This document shows positions 1 through 8,727 of a stretch of 55,747 nucleotides of DNA, piece after piece (position 1 is the stretch's first letter; every line of letters starts with the position of its first letter). The position numbers were made by a program, and so were the translations under genes. The DNA lies in NCBI GenBank assembly GCA_016194935.1, contig JACQAO010000079.1, positions 1-55,747 on the forward strand. Direction: 5' to 3'. Source of the DNA: Betaproteobacteria bacterium. GTDB taxonomy: Bacteria; Pseudomonadota; Gammaproteobacteria; Burkholderiales; Rhodocyclaceae. Below the pieces are notes generated by a model that was not told where the DNA came from, did not search any database, and saw only the letters and a list, made by a program, of their open reading frames with translations.

Positions 1-2
1 AA

Positions 3-179
3 AACGAGACTGTGGCGCTGGCGGAGATCATAGCCGCCCATCCGGGCGCTGACTTGCAGCAACTGCGCCAGTTGCGCCGCAACGCCCTCAAGGAACGCGA
101 ACAAAGCAAGCCGCCACGCGCTTTCCGTGAAATTTTTCATGCCCTGAAAGCGCTGGAAGAAGCGATACCAAATGAATGA
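3..179 (+). CDS. yjgA: YjgA/DarP (DUF615) ribosome-associated protein, C-terminal part
   Basis: The window opens inside this frame, so only the last 58 codons are seen, ending at TGA 177-179. The visible end has the family's typical basic helical tail: [14 protein letters not shown], then [20 protein letters not shown]615 proteins bind the 50S subunit and help late ribosome assembly. The stop overlaps the start of the next gene by 8 bases, so the two are probably co-transcribed and translationally coupled. Identification rests on the tail and on the usual yjgA-mog neighbourhood. Confidence 0.8.
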   Translation, partial: NETVALAEIIAAHPGADLQQLRQLRRNALKEREQSKPPRAFREIFHALKALEEAIPNE

Positions 180-753
180 GCAACTCATCATCGGCCTGGT
201 CTCGATCTCCGACCGTGCTTCATCCGGCGTCTACCAGGACAAGGGCATCCCGGCGCTCCAGGAATGGTTCAGCGCTGCGCTGACCACGCCGTGGAAAATG
301 GAGACGCGGCTGATTCCCGACGAACAGGCTGAAATCGAAAAAACCCTGATCGAACTATGCGACAGCGCCGGTTGCCACCTGGTGCTGACCACCGGCGGCA
401 CCGGCCCGGCGCTGCGCGATGTTACGCCCGAGGCAACAATGGCGGTGGCGCACAAACTGATGCCGGGCTTCGGTGAGGAGATGCGGCGCATCAGCCTGCA
501 CTTCGTGCCGACCGCCATCCTCTCGCGCCAGGTCGGCGCGATCCGGGGCAGTACGCTGATCCTCAACCTGCCGGGGCAGCCCAAGGCCATCAAGGAAACC
601 CTGGAAGGCGTCAAAGATGCGAACGGCAAGTCGCTGGTAACAGGCATATTCGCTGCCGTACCCTATTGCCTTGACCTGATCGGCGGACCTTACATCGAGA
701 CCAACGAGTCGGTCATCAAAGCCTTCCGGCCCAAGTCGGCGCTGAAGAAGTAG
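172..753 (+). CDS. mog: Molybdopterin adenylyltransferase (MogA family)
   Basis: A 193-residue cytoplasmic enzyme of the MogA/MoaB fold, which adenylylates molybdopterin before molybdenum insertion in molybdenum-cofactor synthesis. The family core is clear: an N-terminal [10 protein letters not shown] strand-loop, the substrate-binding [17 protein letters not shown] block near residues 72-88, the GFGEEMRR segment, and [11 protein letters not shown] near residue 127. The length matches bacterial MogA (about 190-195). The ATG overlaps the end of the upstream gene, which fixes the start. The nearby ModA-like binding protein at 3923-4831 shares a molybdate theme only loosely. Confidence 0.95.
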   Translation: MNEQLIIGLVSISDRASSGVYQDKGIPALQEWFSAALTTPWKMETRLIPDEQAEIEKTLIELCDSAGCHLVLTTGGTGPALRDVTPEATMAVAHKLMPGFGEEMRRISLHFVPTAILSRQVGAIRGSTLILNLPGQPKAIKETLEGVKDANGKSLVTGIFAAVPYCLDLIGGPYIETNESVIKAFRPKSALKK

Positions 754-806
754 TCCCAACGCCACGCATGCGCAGGCTGGTGCTTGCCAGGGTTTCCAGA
801 AGAGAC

Positions 807-835
807 TTGATTTTTTATGGTATTTCAACCATATT
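807..835 (+). promoter_or_regulatory. Putative promoter/operator of the HigBA-like locus
   Basis: A perfect 6-bp inverted repeat, TATGGT (816-821) and ACCATA (828-833) with a 6-base spacer, lies just before the toxin start. It sits between a -35-like TTGATT (807-812) and a -10-like CATATT (830-835) that are 17 bases apart. Such a repeat suits autorepression by the antitoxin's HTH domain. If the -10 is right, transcription starts at about 842, on the toxin ATG. Confidence 0.45.
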
Positions 836-841
836 CCCGAA

Positions 842-1222
842 ATGCCCGACACCGCCGTCAAACCCGTCTCCTGGATCGGTTCCAGCTACAAGGACTTCCG
901 GAAATTTTCCAATGCCGTGCAGGATGCGATGGGTTACGCGCTGTACCAGGCTCAGATCGGCGGCAAACATGGCAGCGCAAAGCCGCTCAAAGGGTTTGGT
1001 GGAGCAGGGGTGCTGGAGATCGTCACGAACCATGTCGGCGACACTTTTCGTGCGGTATACACGGTGAAGTTTTCGACAGCGATCTATGTTCTTCACGCAT
1101 TCCAGAAGAAGTCTTCGACCGGCATCAAGACGCCGACCGAAGACTTGGAATTGATTCATCGGCGGCTCAAGATTGCAGAAGCCGATTACATAGAACAGCT
1201 TGATAAAGGAAAGGCAATATGA
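842..1222 (+). CDS. Type II toxin, HigB/Gp49-like (DUF891) family
   Basis: A 126-residue basic protein of the RelE/HigB superfamily (phage Gp49-like group), predicted to be an mRNA interferase acting on the ribosome. The family signature is visible in GSAKPLKGFGGAGVLEIV and FRAVYTVKFSTAIYVLHAFQKKS, the central beta-sheet with its basic cleft, near residues 45-90. It overlaps the next gene, an XRE antitoxin, by 4 bases, giving the toxin-first order of HigBA loci. No Shine-Dalgarno sequence precedes the ATG, whereas the antitoxin has a strong one. The function is by family; the specific name is not certain. Confidence 0.85.
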   Translation: MPDTAVKPVSWIGSSYKDFRKFSNAVQDAMGYALYQAQIGGKHGSAKPLKGFGGAGVLEIVTNHVGDTFRAVYTVKFSTAIYVLHAFQKKSSTGIKTPTEDLELIHRRLKIAEADYIEQLDKGKAI

Positions 1223-1563
1223 AGAAGCTCAGCGATAACAAAATCGTCCGTGGCACAGCCAATATTTTTGCCGACCTTGGCTACGCCGATCCCGAAACCC
1301 ACTTGTTGAAGGCCGGACTGGTGGCCCGGATACAAGGGGTTATCAATGAGCAAAACCTGACCCAGACCGCTGCGGCTCAGCGCGTGGGGATCAGTCAGCC
1401 CGACGTTTCGCGCCTGCTCAACGGGCAGTTCCGCGATGTCTCCGTCGAGCGCCTGATGAGGATGCTCAACAAGCTTGGTTGCGATGTCGATATCGTCATC
1501 CGCGAACATGGCAAGCGACCGCGTAAGCCCGACACCATCCACCTGGTGGCGTCGATAGTTTAA
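1219..1563 (+). CDS. XRE-family antitoxin, HigA-like
   Basis: A 114-residue DNA-binding antitoxin paired with the toxin just upstream. The HTH lies at about residues 45-85: LTQTAAAQRVGISQPDVSRLLNG, with the recognition helix after the glycine turn. It is followed by a short segment, LMRMLNKLGCDVDIVI, typical of HigA2/HTH_37 antitoxins. A purine-rich site, AAAGGAAAGG, precedes the ATG. It would neutralise the toxin and repress the locus through the inverted repeat at 816-833. Its 3' end overlaps the convergent aminopeptidase gene by 4 bases. Confidence 0.88.
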   Translation: MKKLSDNKIVRGTANIFADLGYADPETHLLKAGLVARIQGVINEQNLTQTAAAQRVGISQPDVSRLLNGQFRDVSVERLMRMLNKLGCDVDIVIREHGKRPRKPDTIHLVASIV

Positions 1564-3074
1564 CTCTCCAGCGCCAACCACCGTGCCAGCAGCCCTGCAC
1601 CCCAGGCTACGCCGAAGCCGGTGATGTCGCTGGCCACCGCGCCCAGGCCGCCGCTGCAATTGGCGGCGGACAGATCGACGTGCAGCCACGGCGTTTCATG
1701 GGTAAATCGCTTGAGAAAACGCGCCGCCAGGATGTGGTCGCCGCCGCCTTCCAGCGTGCATTGCTTGATGTCGGCAACCTTGCTGTCGAGCGCGGCTTCG
1801 TAATCCTCGTCCATCGGAAATACGCACACCCGCTCGCCTGATTGACGGCCTGCGTCTGTCGCCAACCCGGCCAGTGCATCGCTGCTGGTGAAGACGCCGG
1901 TATAACGGTTGCCCAATGCAGTCGTCATGCTGCCTGTGAGCGTGGCGAAATCAATCAGCAGGTCGGGCTTCTTGTGACCCTGGCCCCGGCCACGCGAGGC
2001 CAGCGTCAGCGTATCGGCCAGCACCATGCGGCCCTCGGCATCGGTATGGACAATCTCGATGCTGGTGCCGTCGAGCGCAGTGACAATGTCGTTCTGCTTG
2101 TAAGCCTGCGCCGAGATGTGATTCTGCGCAATCGCCAGCCAGGCATCCACCGCTACCGGCAAGCGCAGCGTCTGCACCGCCAGCAGCAGGGCCAGCGCCA
2201 CCGCCGAGCCGTTCATGTCCTCGTGCATGCCCTGCATGGATTTCGCCGACTTCAGGTTATGCCCGCCGGTGTCGAAGCAGATGCCCTTGCCGACCAAAGC
2301 CACACGCGCCACACGCTGCTTGGTGTTTTTGGGCGCATAGGAGAGATGCACGATGGCCGCGTCCTGTTCATGGCTGCCCTGCGCCACCGCGCAGAAAGCG
2401 CCTGCGCCGAGTTTCTTCAAACGCTTGAAATCGTATTCCTCGATTTTCCATCCCTGCTGTTTTGCCAGCACCTTGACTCTCTTGCGGTAATGTTCCGGCG
2501 TCAGCTCGTTGGGTGGCAGCGCAGTCAATTCGCGCGCCAGCGTGTTGGCTTCGGCCAGCGCCGCCACGGCAGTGAAATCAGCCGCCTTGAAATCGCCATA
2601 TAGCACCAGATGCTTCAGGGGTTTGCCCGGTTTCTTCTTGCGCACCGGCAGCGCCGCGCCATTCAGCCACAGCACATAGAGCGCCTCGCGCGCCAGCAGC
2701 AACGCCGCTTCCCCGGTGGCGCCGCATACCGCCACTTCGATCTCGCGCGGCGTCTCTTCCAACAACAACATGGCGGCTTTGCGCAACAAGCTGAGCTGAG
2801 CGAAACGCGCTTGCGCAGCATCAATCATGACGCAGGCACAACGACCGCCGCCGGGAAGATCAATGGCCAGCGGCGTCTTGGCCAGCTCGGCGAGCTTCAT
2901 GTCGCGGCGCTTGAGCACTGCGGCGAGCCGGATACTGGCCTCCGCCGGGAGATCGGCGGGGAGGGCCTTGAGCAGCGGCAGCACGATCAGGGCATGGATC
3001 GGTTTGGCTGCATCGGCAAAGGCGGCGCGTCCATTTAACGGCGTGCTGCGGCAATCAAGCTGCGCGAGCGGCAT
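1560..3074 (-). CDS. Leucyl aminopeptidase family protein (M17)
   Basis: A 504-residue cytoplasmic metallopeptidase that removes N-terminal residues from peptides. The C-terminal catalytic domain has the M17 metal-binding blocks: VGKGICFDTGGHNLKS (lysine and aspartate ligands), MHEDMNGSAVAL, and HTDAEGRMVLADTL. The last block is NTDAEGR in typical members, so the Asn is replaced by His here; the metal-binding Asp and Glu are kept. The length is normal. A good AAAGGA site lies before the ATG. The start is 57 bp from divergent thyA, so the two promoters share one short gap. It could be a PepB-like or divergent PepA-like enzyme. Confidence 0.9.
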   Translation of the reverse strand: MPLAQLDCRSTPLNGRAAFADAAKPIHALIVLPLLKALPADLPAEASIRLAAVLKRRDMKLAELAKTPLAIDLPGGGRCACVMIDAAQARFAQLSLLRKAAMLLLEETPREIEVAVCGATGEAALLLAREALYVLWLNGAALPVRKKKPGKPLKHLVLYGDFKAADFTAVAALAEANTLARELTALPPNELTPEHYRKRVKVLAKQQGWKIEEYDFKRLKKLGAGAFCAVAQGSHEQDAAIVHLSYAPKNTKQRVARVALVGKGICFDTGGHNLKSAKSMQGMHEDMNGSAVALALLLAVQTLRLPVAVDAWLAIAQNHISAQAYKQNDIVTALDGTSIEIVHTDAEGRMVLADTLTLASRGRGQGHKKPDLLIDFATLTGSMTTALGNRYTGVFTSSDALAGLATDAGRQSGERVCVFPMDEDYEAALDSKVADIKQCTLEGGGDHILAARFLKRFTHETPWLHVDLSAANCSGGLGAVASDITGFGVAWGAGLLARWLALES

Positions 3075-3131
3075 GGGATTTTTCCTTTAGAATGACCGTC
3101 GATTATAGCAACGCACTCTGCCATTCTTCCC

Positions 3132-3926
3132 ATGCAGCAATACCTCGACCTGATGCGCCATGTGCTTGAGCACGGCCATGAAAAAAACGACCGCACCGGC
3201 ACCGGCACGCGTTCGGTGTTCGGCTGGCAGATGCGCTTCGACCTGGCCGACGGCTTCCCGCTGCTGACCACCAAGAAACTGCACACCAAATCCATCATCC
3301 ACGAGCTGTTGTGGTTTTTGCAGGGCGACACCAATATCCGTTACCTGAAGGATCACGGCGTTTCCATCTGGGACGCCTGGGCCGATGCCGACGGCGATCT
3401 CGGGCCGGTCTATGGCAAGCAATGGCGGCGTTGGGAAACGCCGGACGGGCGTGAGATCGACCAGCTTGCGCTGTTGATCGACGGTCTCAGGAACAACCCG
3501 GATTCGCGCCGCCATATAGTCACGGCGTGGAACCCGGCGGATGTGCCGAAGATGAAACTGCCGCCTTGTCACGCGCTGTTCCAGTTCTATGTCGCAGGCG
3601 GCAAGCTGAGCTGCCAGTTGTACCAGCGCAGCGCCGACATTTTCCTCGGCGTCCCCTTCAACATTGCCTCCTACGCCCTGTTGACGTTGATGGTGGCGCA
3701 GGTGTGCGGCTATCGGCCGGGCGAATTCGTGCATACCCTGGGCGACGCGCATCTCTACACCAATCATCTGGAGCAGGCGCGCCTGCAACTGTCGCGCACG
3801 CCAGGGCCGTTGCCGAGCTTGCAAATCAATCCGGAAGTTAAGGATTTACTGGCGTTCCGCTACGAGGATTTCACGCTGATGGGTTACCAGCCACAGCCGC
3901 ACATTTCCGCGCCGGTGGCGGTTTAA
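3132..3926 (+). CDS. thyA: Thymidylate synthase
   Basis: Converts dUMP to dTMP using methylene-tetrahydrofolate. The 264 residues equal the E. coli ThyA length. The catalytic Cys146 lies in [12 protein letters not shown]. The folate and dUMP binding segments are present ([55 protein letters not shown]). The start matches the family N-terminus [15 protein letters not shown]. The usual folate partner folA is not adjacent. The end overlaps the convergent gene at 3923 by 4 bases. Confidence 0.98.
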   Translation: MQQYLDLMRHVLEHGHEKNDRTGTGTRSVFGWQMRFDLADGFPLLTTKKLHTKSIIHELLWFLQGDTNIRYLKDHGVSIWDAWADADGDLGPVYGKQWRRWETPDGREIDQLALLIDGLRNNPDSRRHIVTAWNPADVPKMKLPPCHALFQFYVAGGKLSCQLYQRSADIFLGVPFNIASYALLTLMVAQVCGYRPGEFVHTLGDAHLYTNHLEQARLQLSRTPGPLPSLQINPEVKDLLAFRYEDFTLMGYQPQPHISAPVAV

Positions 3927-4831
3927 ACTGCCCGCGTCAGCCCGTGTTTCACATAGATTTCCGCAACGGTTGCGCTCATCAGATGGTCGAGCAGCGTTGC
4001 TCCCCATTCGCCGCCATCTCCGACCAGACCGCAGTTGAACTGGCTGATGATGTTTAACGGATCGTCGTTAGCCGCATTGTCATTACCTATCCCGACTATT
4101 TCGATCATCTCGAACATCTCCGGAAAAATCCTCTGGTAGCGCAAAGCCAGGTGGTAATAGAGCATCGCCACATCGACCTTGCCATCGGCCAGCGCCTGTG
4201 GCGCCTCCCGATGATGTACAAGATTGCCATACATCAGCCTGGCCGGGTCGTGCTTGCCCGGCGCATGTTCCAGAAACGCCAGGTTGATGCCATCCCGTTG
4301 CGCCAGGTTTCTCAAGCTGTCCGCATACACCTGGTAGCTCAGGGTTTCCGTGACGGGATTGGAGAGAAACAGACGCACGCCGTCCCGCAACAAATCCGCC
4401 ACGCCCAGGATGTTTTTCGGATTGCCTTTCCTGACCAGTAAAACATTGCCCCGGCTGCGCATGAATGGGCTATGCGCCTGCATATAGCCGCCGTCCACCA
4501 GACGCTCAAGAATTTGCGGCGGGCTGATGAATACATGGGGCGTTGCCGTGATGCCCAGGTTGCCGACTAGAATCCGTCCCGCTTGCAGCATTTCGACGGC
4601 TACTCTGGGCGGCGTGGTGATGTAAAAAATATCGCCGACGTCGGGGTATAAATCGGCGAATAGTTCCAGCGCCTCCCGCAAAGCCATGTGGTGATTGCCG
4701 TCGGAGAACACGACCAGGCGCGCACGCGCCGGGTCGCCGTGAAAATCCAGGCAAATATTGGAATCAGCCTGCGAAAATCCGGGAGCACCACCGGCGCGTA
4801 CTTGTTCCTCGGGCCAAATCAGCTTCGTCAT
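3923..4831 (-). CDS. ModA-like solute-binding-fold protein without signal peptide
   Basis: About 302 residues with a type 2 periplasmic-binding fold of the molybdate/tungstate-like group (SBP_bac_11). The supporting segments are [34 protein letters not shown], an anion-binding-like [18 protein letters not shown], and the hinge [16 protein letters not shown]. From the ATG at 4831 (MTKLIW) there is no signal peptide or lipobox. An upstream in-frame start at 4894 would overlap the preceding gene and adds no signal either. No permease or ATPase is adjacent. It follows the PHP-like gene by 29 bp on the same strand, so both probably form one transcript. The ligand and role are unknown; a cytoplasmic sensor or enzyme-associated binding protein is possible. 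Confidence 0.7.
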   Translation of the reverse strand: MTKLIWPEEQVRAGGAPGFSQADSNICLDFHGDPARARLVVFSDGNHHMALREALELFADLYPDVGDIFYITTPPRVAVEMLQAGRILVGNLGITATPHVFISPPQILERLVDGGYMQAHSPFMRSRGNVLLVRKGNPKNILGVADLLRDGVRLFLSNPVTETLSYQVYADSLRNLAQRDGINLAFLEHAPGKHDPARLMYGNLVHHREAPQALADGKVDVAMLYYHLALRYQRIFPEMFEMIEIVGIGNDNAANDDPLNIISQFNCGLVGDGGEWGATLLDHLMSATVAEIYVKHGLTRAV

Positions 4832-4860
4832 CAGCGGTATTATCCGCGATTCGCGCCGGG

Positions 4861-7245
4861 CTATTTGAACTCGATAAACAAGGCCGAAGTCCACACCTTG
4901 GCATCGTCAACCTGCCGGCCAAAGAAATAGACAGGACGGTGTCCGTGCGGGCCGTTATGCGCATCGACCTTGAATGTGCCGCTCACTTCGCGCGGCGCGG
5001 GCGAATCGCTCATGCGCTCGAAAGCCAGGAACATCTCCACCCCCGGCAGATCTTTTTTCAGACGCGCGGCTTCGAGCAACTCCGCCCCGGTGATCTCCCA
5101 CACGAATGTCGGACAGTGTACGAAGGGATTGCCCTTGAGCGGATCGCCGACTTTCACATAACCGTCGATGCTGCCTTCGACGCGAATGATCGCGGTCTTG
5201 AGATGCGAGACATCAAGCTCAATGGCATCCACGTCGCCGTAAGTATCGCTCTTGAAGCCGACGGTGGTGGCATTCTCGCGCCAGCAGGTTTCCTCGCGGT
5301 GTTCGAAGCCCAGGCCCTGGAAATCGTTGATCACGGCGTTGGTGATGGTCAGCTTGCCTTTCCAGGCGGCCCAGCGATAACGATCCTTGATGCGCGCACC
5401 GCCCCAGCGGAAACGGATTTTGCGCTCGGAATAACCGAGTTCCTGTTGCAGGTCGCGCCGCCAGATTTCGCCGCTGTGATCGAGGGCGACGATTTCATCC
5501 CAGCCCGATTCGCCGAGAAAACGGTATTCGATGGCGGCAGCGCCTTTATGCGTAAATTCATCGCCCATGATGTGATCGCCGCAGCGGATGAGGCCATAGC
5601 TGCGCTCACCGGTGGAGGCAAAGGTATGGCGTGCGCGCAACGCCTTGGCGATGGCCTTGCGCGTCAGCTCGGGCGCGACCACGCCGCAGATGCCGCCCTT
5701 GGTGCCGAACACCGCGGTGCCGGGGACGCCGCCGCCGCAACGGCCGCGGTGCTCGTCGCCGGCCATCGAAGCGCCGATCTTGTAGCCGCGTTCCATCGCC
5801 TCCTGATACAACCAGCCGAAATGTCCCCAGCTCGAACCGATCTCGATCAGGCGCTCCAGTTTCGGATAATGCCAATCGAGGATGCAGCGTCTGCCGCCCA
5901 CATGCGGAATCAGTAAATGTCCTTCCGGGTCTTTCGCATAGGCCGCCCAGAGTTCCTCTAGCGGCCACGCGCCCGGTTCAACCTGGCCGGTTTTGGATTC
6001 CTCATTCCAGTCGACCGAGCGCACATGCTCGCCGGTCTTGAGAAAAGGAAACTCGGGAACATCGTCGTGCAGGAACACCACGTTATGGTCGCCGCCGGCG
6101 CAGGAAGAGCCGCACCACTCGGTGCCGGGGTAGGCGACGAAGCTGCCGTCCTGGGTGATCTGGCGTATCAGCTCGACGGTTTTGTTCCAGCGCTCGGTGG
6201 TGATGTTGAAGTCGTTGTGGGCGAACGCCAGCACGTCCAACCCGGTCACGTCGCGCCCATAGGTGAGGTTGTAGCGCGTCGAGTTGGTGCCGATGGTGTC
6301 TTCGGAGTGCACATGCAGATCGCAGTAGTAGATGCGCGGCGATTGCAGGGCTTTGTCGATGGTCACATGGAACGCCTGTGGTTTGATCCACGGATGCTCC
6401 GGCAACTGCGCGGTGACGCAGAGCTCGCCCGCCGCCTGGGTCGGCAGGTCTTCCAGCAACAGCAGGGACCAGCCCTTTCCCGCGAGTTTAGCTTCCTTGT
6501 GGTAAACGCTTTTGCCGTTCAGGGTGGCGTCGATTACAACTTTTTCCGCTCGATCCCAGCAGGTGTTTCCCCACTCATCCTCGGCACGCAGGCGCAAAGG
6601 AAATTTTTCGCCTGCGCGGACGATGCGCGAACCCGCCCACAGCAGTTGCGCCGGCGCTCCCGGCACCACCTGGATCAGCAGGTCTTCGCCGATGGCGGCA
6701 AAACGCGAAGTGCCGAGCGGGTCGACATAGCAGCGAATCTTGAAATTTTCTTCGACAAAAGTTTGCACCCGTGTTCCGGCGCCGCCGAAACGGCGGTCGC
6801 CGAGACGGATCACGATGTGGTCGCCGGCCTTGAGATAACCATCGAAAGTATCGACGATCACCGCCTTCTGAAACGGGCGCTCATGTCCCTTCTGGTCGAA
6901 ACGCACGCCGAGCTTCTGCACCGTGGCGGGACTTTGTCCGGGTAGCGTGGGGCTGGCATGGTACTCCGCCGAGATATAGTTGGCGCCCGCAGGTTCGGTG
7001 TTCTGAAACAAGGCCCAATCGGAATAAAAACGGAATGTTGCCTTGAACCACGATCCATCGGCCATGCCGGAAGCGCCGAGCTGGTAGTCGATGACGATTT
7101 CCTGCCAGGAGCCCGCCACCATGGTTTCCACATTGCAACTGACCTTGCCGAGGAAGAGCATGTCTTTTGTGATGCCGTACAAACCCGCCGGCGCAGTGTA
7201 ATCGCCGAGTCTTTGTTTCAGTTCAGTGTCGGTGAATTTTTTCAT
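4861..7245 (-). CDS. PHP-domain/DUF3604-like protein, probable metal-dependent hydrolase
   Basis: A 794-residue protein taken from the ATG at 7245 (MKKFTD). Residues 1-300 look like beta-sandwich modules. A PHP-type metallo-hydrolase domain begins with DLHVHSED (His311 and His313). It continues with AFAHNDFN, the acidic PGTEW, GDHNVVF, HVGGRR and AGDEHRGR, a series of His/Asp/Glu ligands in the order expected for the PHP superfamily and DUF3604 proteins. The C-terminal 250 residues are again beta-rich. There is no signal peptide. It shares a transcript with the binding-fold gene downstream. The substrate is unknown; the PHP superfamily includes phosphoesterases and other hydrolases. Confidence 0.7.
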   Translation of the reverse strand: MKKFTDTELKQRLGDYTAPAGLYGITKDMLFLGKVSCNVETMVAGSWQEIVIDYQLGASGMADGSWFKATFRFYSDWALFQNTEPAGANYISAEYHASPTLPGQSPATVQKLGVRFDQKGHERPFQKAVIVDTFDGYLKAGDHIVIRLGDRRFGGAGTRVQTFVEENFKIRCYVDPLGTSRFAAIGEDLLIQVVPGAPAQLLWAGSRIVRAGEKFPLRLRAEDEWGNTCWDRAEKVVIDATLNGKSVYHKEAKLAGKGWSLLLLEDLPTQAAGELCVTAQLPEHPWIKPQAFHVTIDKALQSPRIYYCDLHVHSEDTIGTNSTRYNLTYGRDVTGLDVLAFAHNDFNITTERWNKTVELIRQITQDGSFVAYPGTEWCGSSCAGGDHNVVFLHDDVPEFPFLKTGEHVRSVDWNEESKTGQVEPGAWPLEELWAAYAKDPEGHLLIPHVGGRRCILDWHYPKLERLIEIGSSWGHFGWLYQEAMERGYKIGASMAGDEHRGRCGGGVPGTAVFGTKGGICGVVAPELTRKAIAKALRARHTFASTGERSYGLIRCGDHIMGDEFTHKGAAAIEYRFLGESGWDEIVALDHSGEIWRRDLQQELGYSERKIRFRWGGARIKDRYRWAAWKGKLTITNAVINDFQGLGFEHREETCWRENATTVGFKSDTYGDVDAIELDVSHLKTAIIRVEGSIDGYVKVGDPLKGNPFVHCPTFVWEITGAELLEAARLKKDLPGVEMFLAFERMSDSPAPREVSGTFKVDAHNGPHGHRPVYFFGRQVDDAKVWTSALFIEFK

Positions 7246-7340
7246 ACAGCGAGAATCTCCAGAGCAAAATGACAAGCAGCGATCAGGTTCGAGGGAGTGC
7301 CAATGCGTGTCAGTCCATTGAACCTAAAAACCGTAACTCA

Positions 7341-7469
7341 AGCCACAGAGGACACAGAGGTCACAGAGATAATGCGGGTTCTATACATTCCCCGTGCTCA
7401 CTTGATGGGTGAGGCGACCATTGATGACAACTTCTGTTTTTCTCTGTGAACTCTGTGTTCTCTGTGGCT
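7341..7469. repeat. Intergenic palindromic repeat built of CACAGAG units (copy 1)
   Basis: Left arm 7341-7370 and right arm 7441-7469 are imperfect inverted copies. Each is made of three 9-base units of the CACAGAGGA type, beginning AGCCACAGAG and ending CTCTGTGGCT. The 70-base centre is not shared with the second copy. It lies between the start of the PHP-like gene and the end of chrA. The transcript would form a long hairpin. A related element is at 24751-24864. Confidence 0.85.
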
Positions 7470-7495
7470 AACTGCTTTTTCTAGGTTGAAAATGG

Positions 7496-8683
7496 TTACG
7501 CCAGGCGGTCGCGCAATATCCCCGTCACCGCGCCGCCGAGCATGATCTTGATGGCGCCGATGCGCCACGCCAGCAATACCAGCAGCGTGGCGGCGAAAAT
7601 CGCCATGGCAAAGCCGTCCGGCACTGCGTACGGGGCCATTTGCGTCAGCGAGACTGCCAGCACGCCGATCACTGCGGGGCCGATTCCCTTGAGTGCCGCT
7701 TTCATCCACATAAGTTTACGCACCCGGTCGAACACCGGCAGGATCGACAGCATCAAGATGAAGGACGGCAGAAAAATTGCCGCTGCGCCCATCGCGGCGC
7801 CGGCGAATCCGGCAACCTTGTAGCCGACATAGGCGGCCACCATGAGAATCGGCCCCGGGGTGAATTGTCCCAGCGCCAGGCCATCGACGAACTCGCGCGG
7901 GGTGAGCCATTGCAATTGATTCACCACCTGTTCCTGGACGAAGGCGATCATGCTGAGTCCGCCGCCGAACGTGAAAGCACCTACTTTAAGAAAGAAGATG
8001 CCGATATCCAGCAAACTGGCGGGTGCGCCGTCCGCAGCGGTTGTTGTGGCGACCAGGCCGGGTTGCACGACCAGGCTAAGCAGCCATGCGGCGATGAGCG
8101 CCAACAACACAACGCCGCCGAGTTTGCGCGAGTGAAACAAACTCAAGCCGATCCCGCCCGCCAAGGCCAGCAGCATGGCGATACCGACAGGACTCGTAGC
8201 GGCCGCCACGGCAGCCGCCAGCGCGATCAGGATTTGCGCCGGGCCGGCGATGGTGTTTTTGCCGAGACGGTACACCGCCACCGCGAAGATGCCCAAGACC
8301 ACCGGCCCCAGGCCATATAGCGCACCGCGCATGAGCGGGCTGCCGCCGAAAGTGGCGTAGGCCGCAGTGAGTACCAGCATGATGAAGAACGCCGGCAGCA
8401 CGAAGCACAAACCCGCCAGCAAGCCACCCCACCAGCCGCCGCGCGCATGCCCGAGAAAAATTCCGAGCTGGGTGGCGCCGGCGCCGGGCAGCATGTTGAC
8501 CAGCGCCAAGCCTTCCATGAAGCGCTCCTTGCCTAGCCATTGGCGCTTTTCCTGAAGCTCGGCCTGCATGATGCCCATGATCGCGGGCCCGCCGTAAGCC
8601 ATCGCGCCGATTTTCAAGAAGTTCGACGCAATTTCTTTCCAGGGGCCTGCCGGGATGGGTTGTTGCGGGTCGGATGCGGACAT
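7496..8683 (-). CDS. chrA: Chromate transporter, ChrA (CHR) family
   Basis: A 395-residue inner-membrane protein of the chromate ion transporter family, which exports chromate; some members have other roles. Two homologous halves are visible. Each opens with the CHR pattern: FLKIGAMAYGGPAIMGIMQ near residue 20 and FLKVGAFTFGGGLSMIAFVQ near residue 220. Each is followed by the LPGAGATQLGIFLG or GQFTPGPILMVAAYVGY motif. About 10-12 membrane segments follow. The start at 8683 (MSASDPQQ) is set by a strong AGGAGG site; a longer open frame to 9607 is not credible because it lies antisense inside the membrane-protein frame upstream. It is probably co-transcribed with the DASS transporter. Confidence 0.93.
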   Translation of the reverse strand: MSASDPQQPIPAGPWKEIASNFLKIGAMAYGGPAIMGIMQAELQEKRQWLGKERFMEGLALVNMLPGAGATQLGIFLGHARGGWWGGLLAGLCFVLPAFFIMLVLTAAYATFGGSPLMRGALYGLGPVVLGIFAVAVYRLGKNTIAGPAQILIALAAAVAAATSPVGIAMLLALAGGIGLSLFHSRKLGGVVLLALIAAWLLSLVVQPGLVATTTAADGAPASLLDIGIFFLKVGAFTFGGGLSMIAFVQEQVVNQLQWLTPREFVDGLALGQFTPGPILMVAAYVGYKVAGFAGAAMGAAAIFLPSFILMLSILPVFDRVRKLMWMKAALKGIGPAVIGVLAVSLTQMAPYAVPDGFAMAIFAATLLVLLAWRIGAIKIMLGGAVTGILRDRLA

Positions 8684-8727
8684 ATTGCCTCCTTGAGATG
8701 CGCGATGATTATCAGGCCAGCGCCGGT

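Noticed and set aside
7341..7469. CACAGAG repeats as a possible CRISPR array
   Set aside because: Units are 9 bases with no spacers and are arranged as inverted arms; no cas genes are present.
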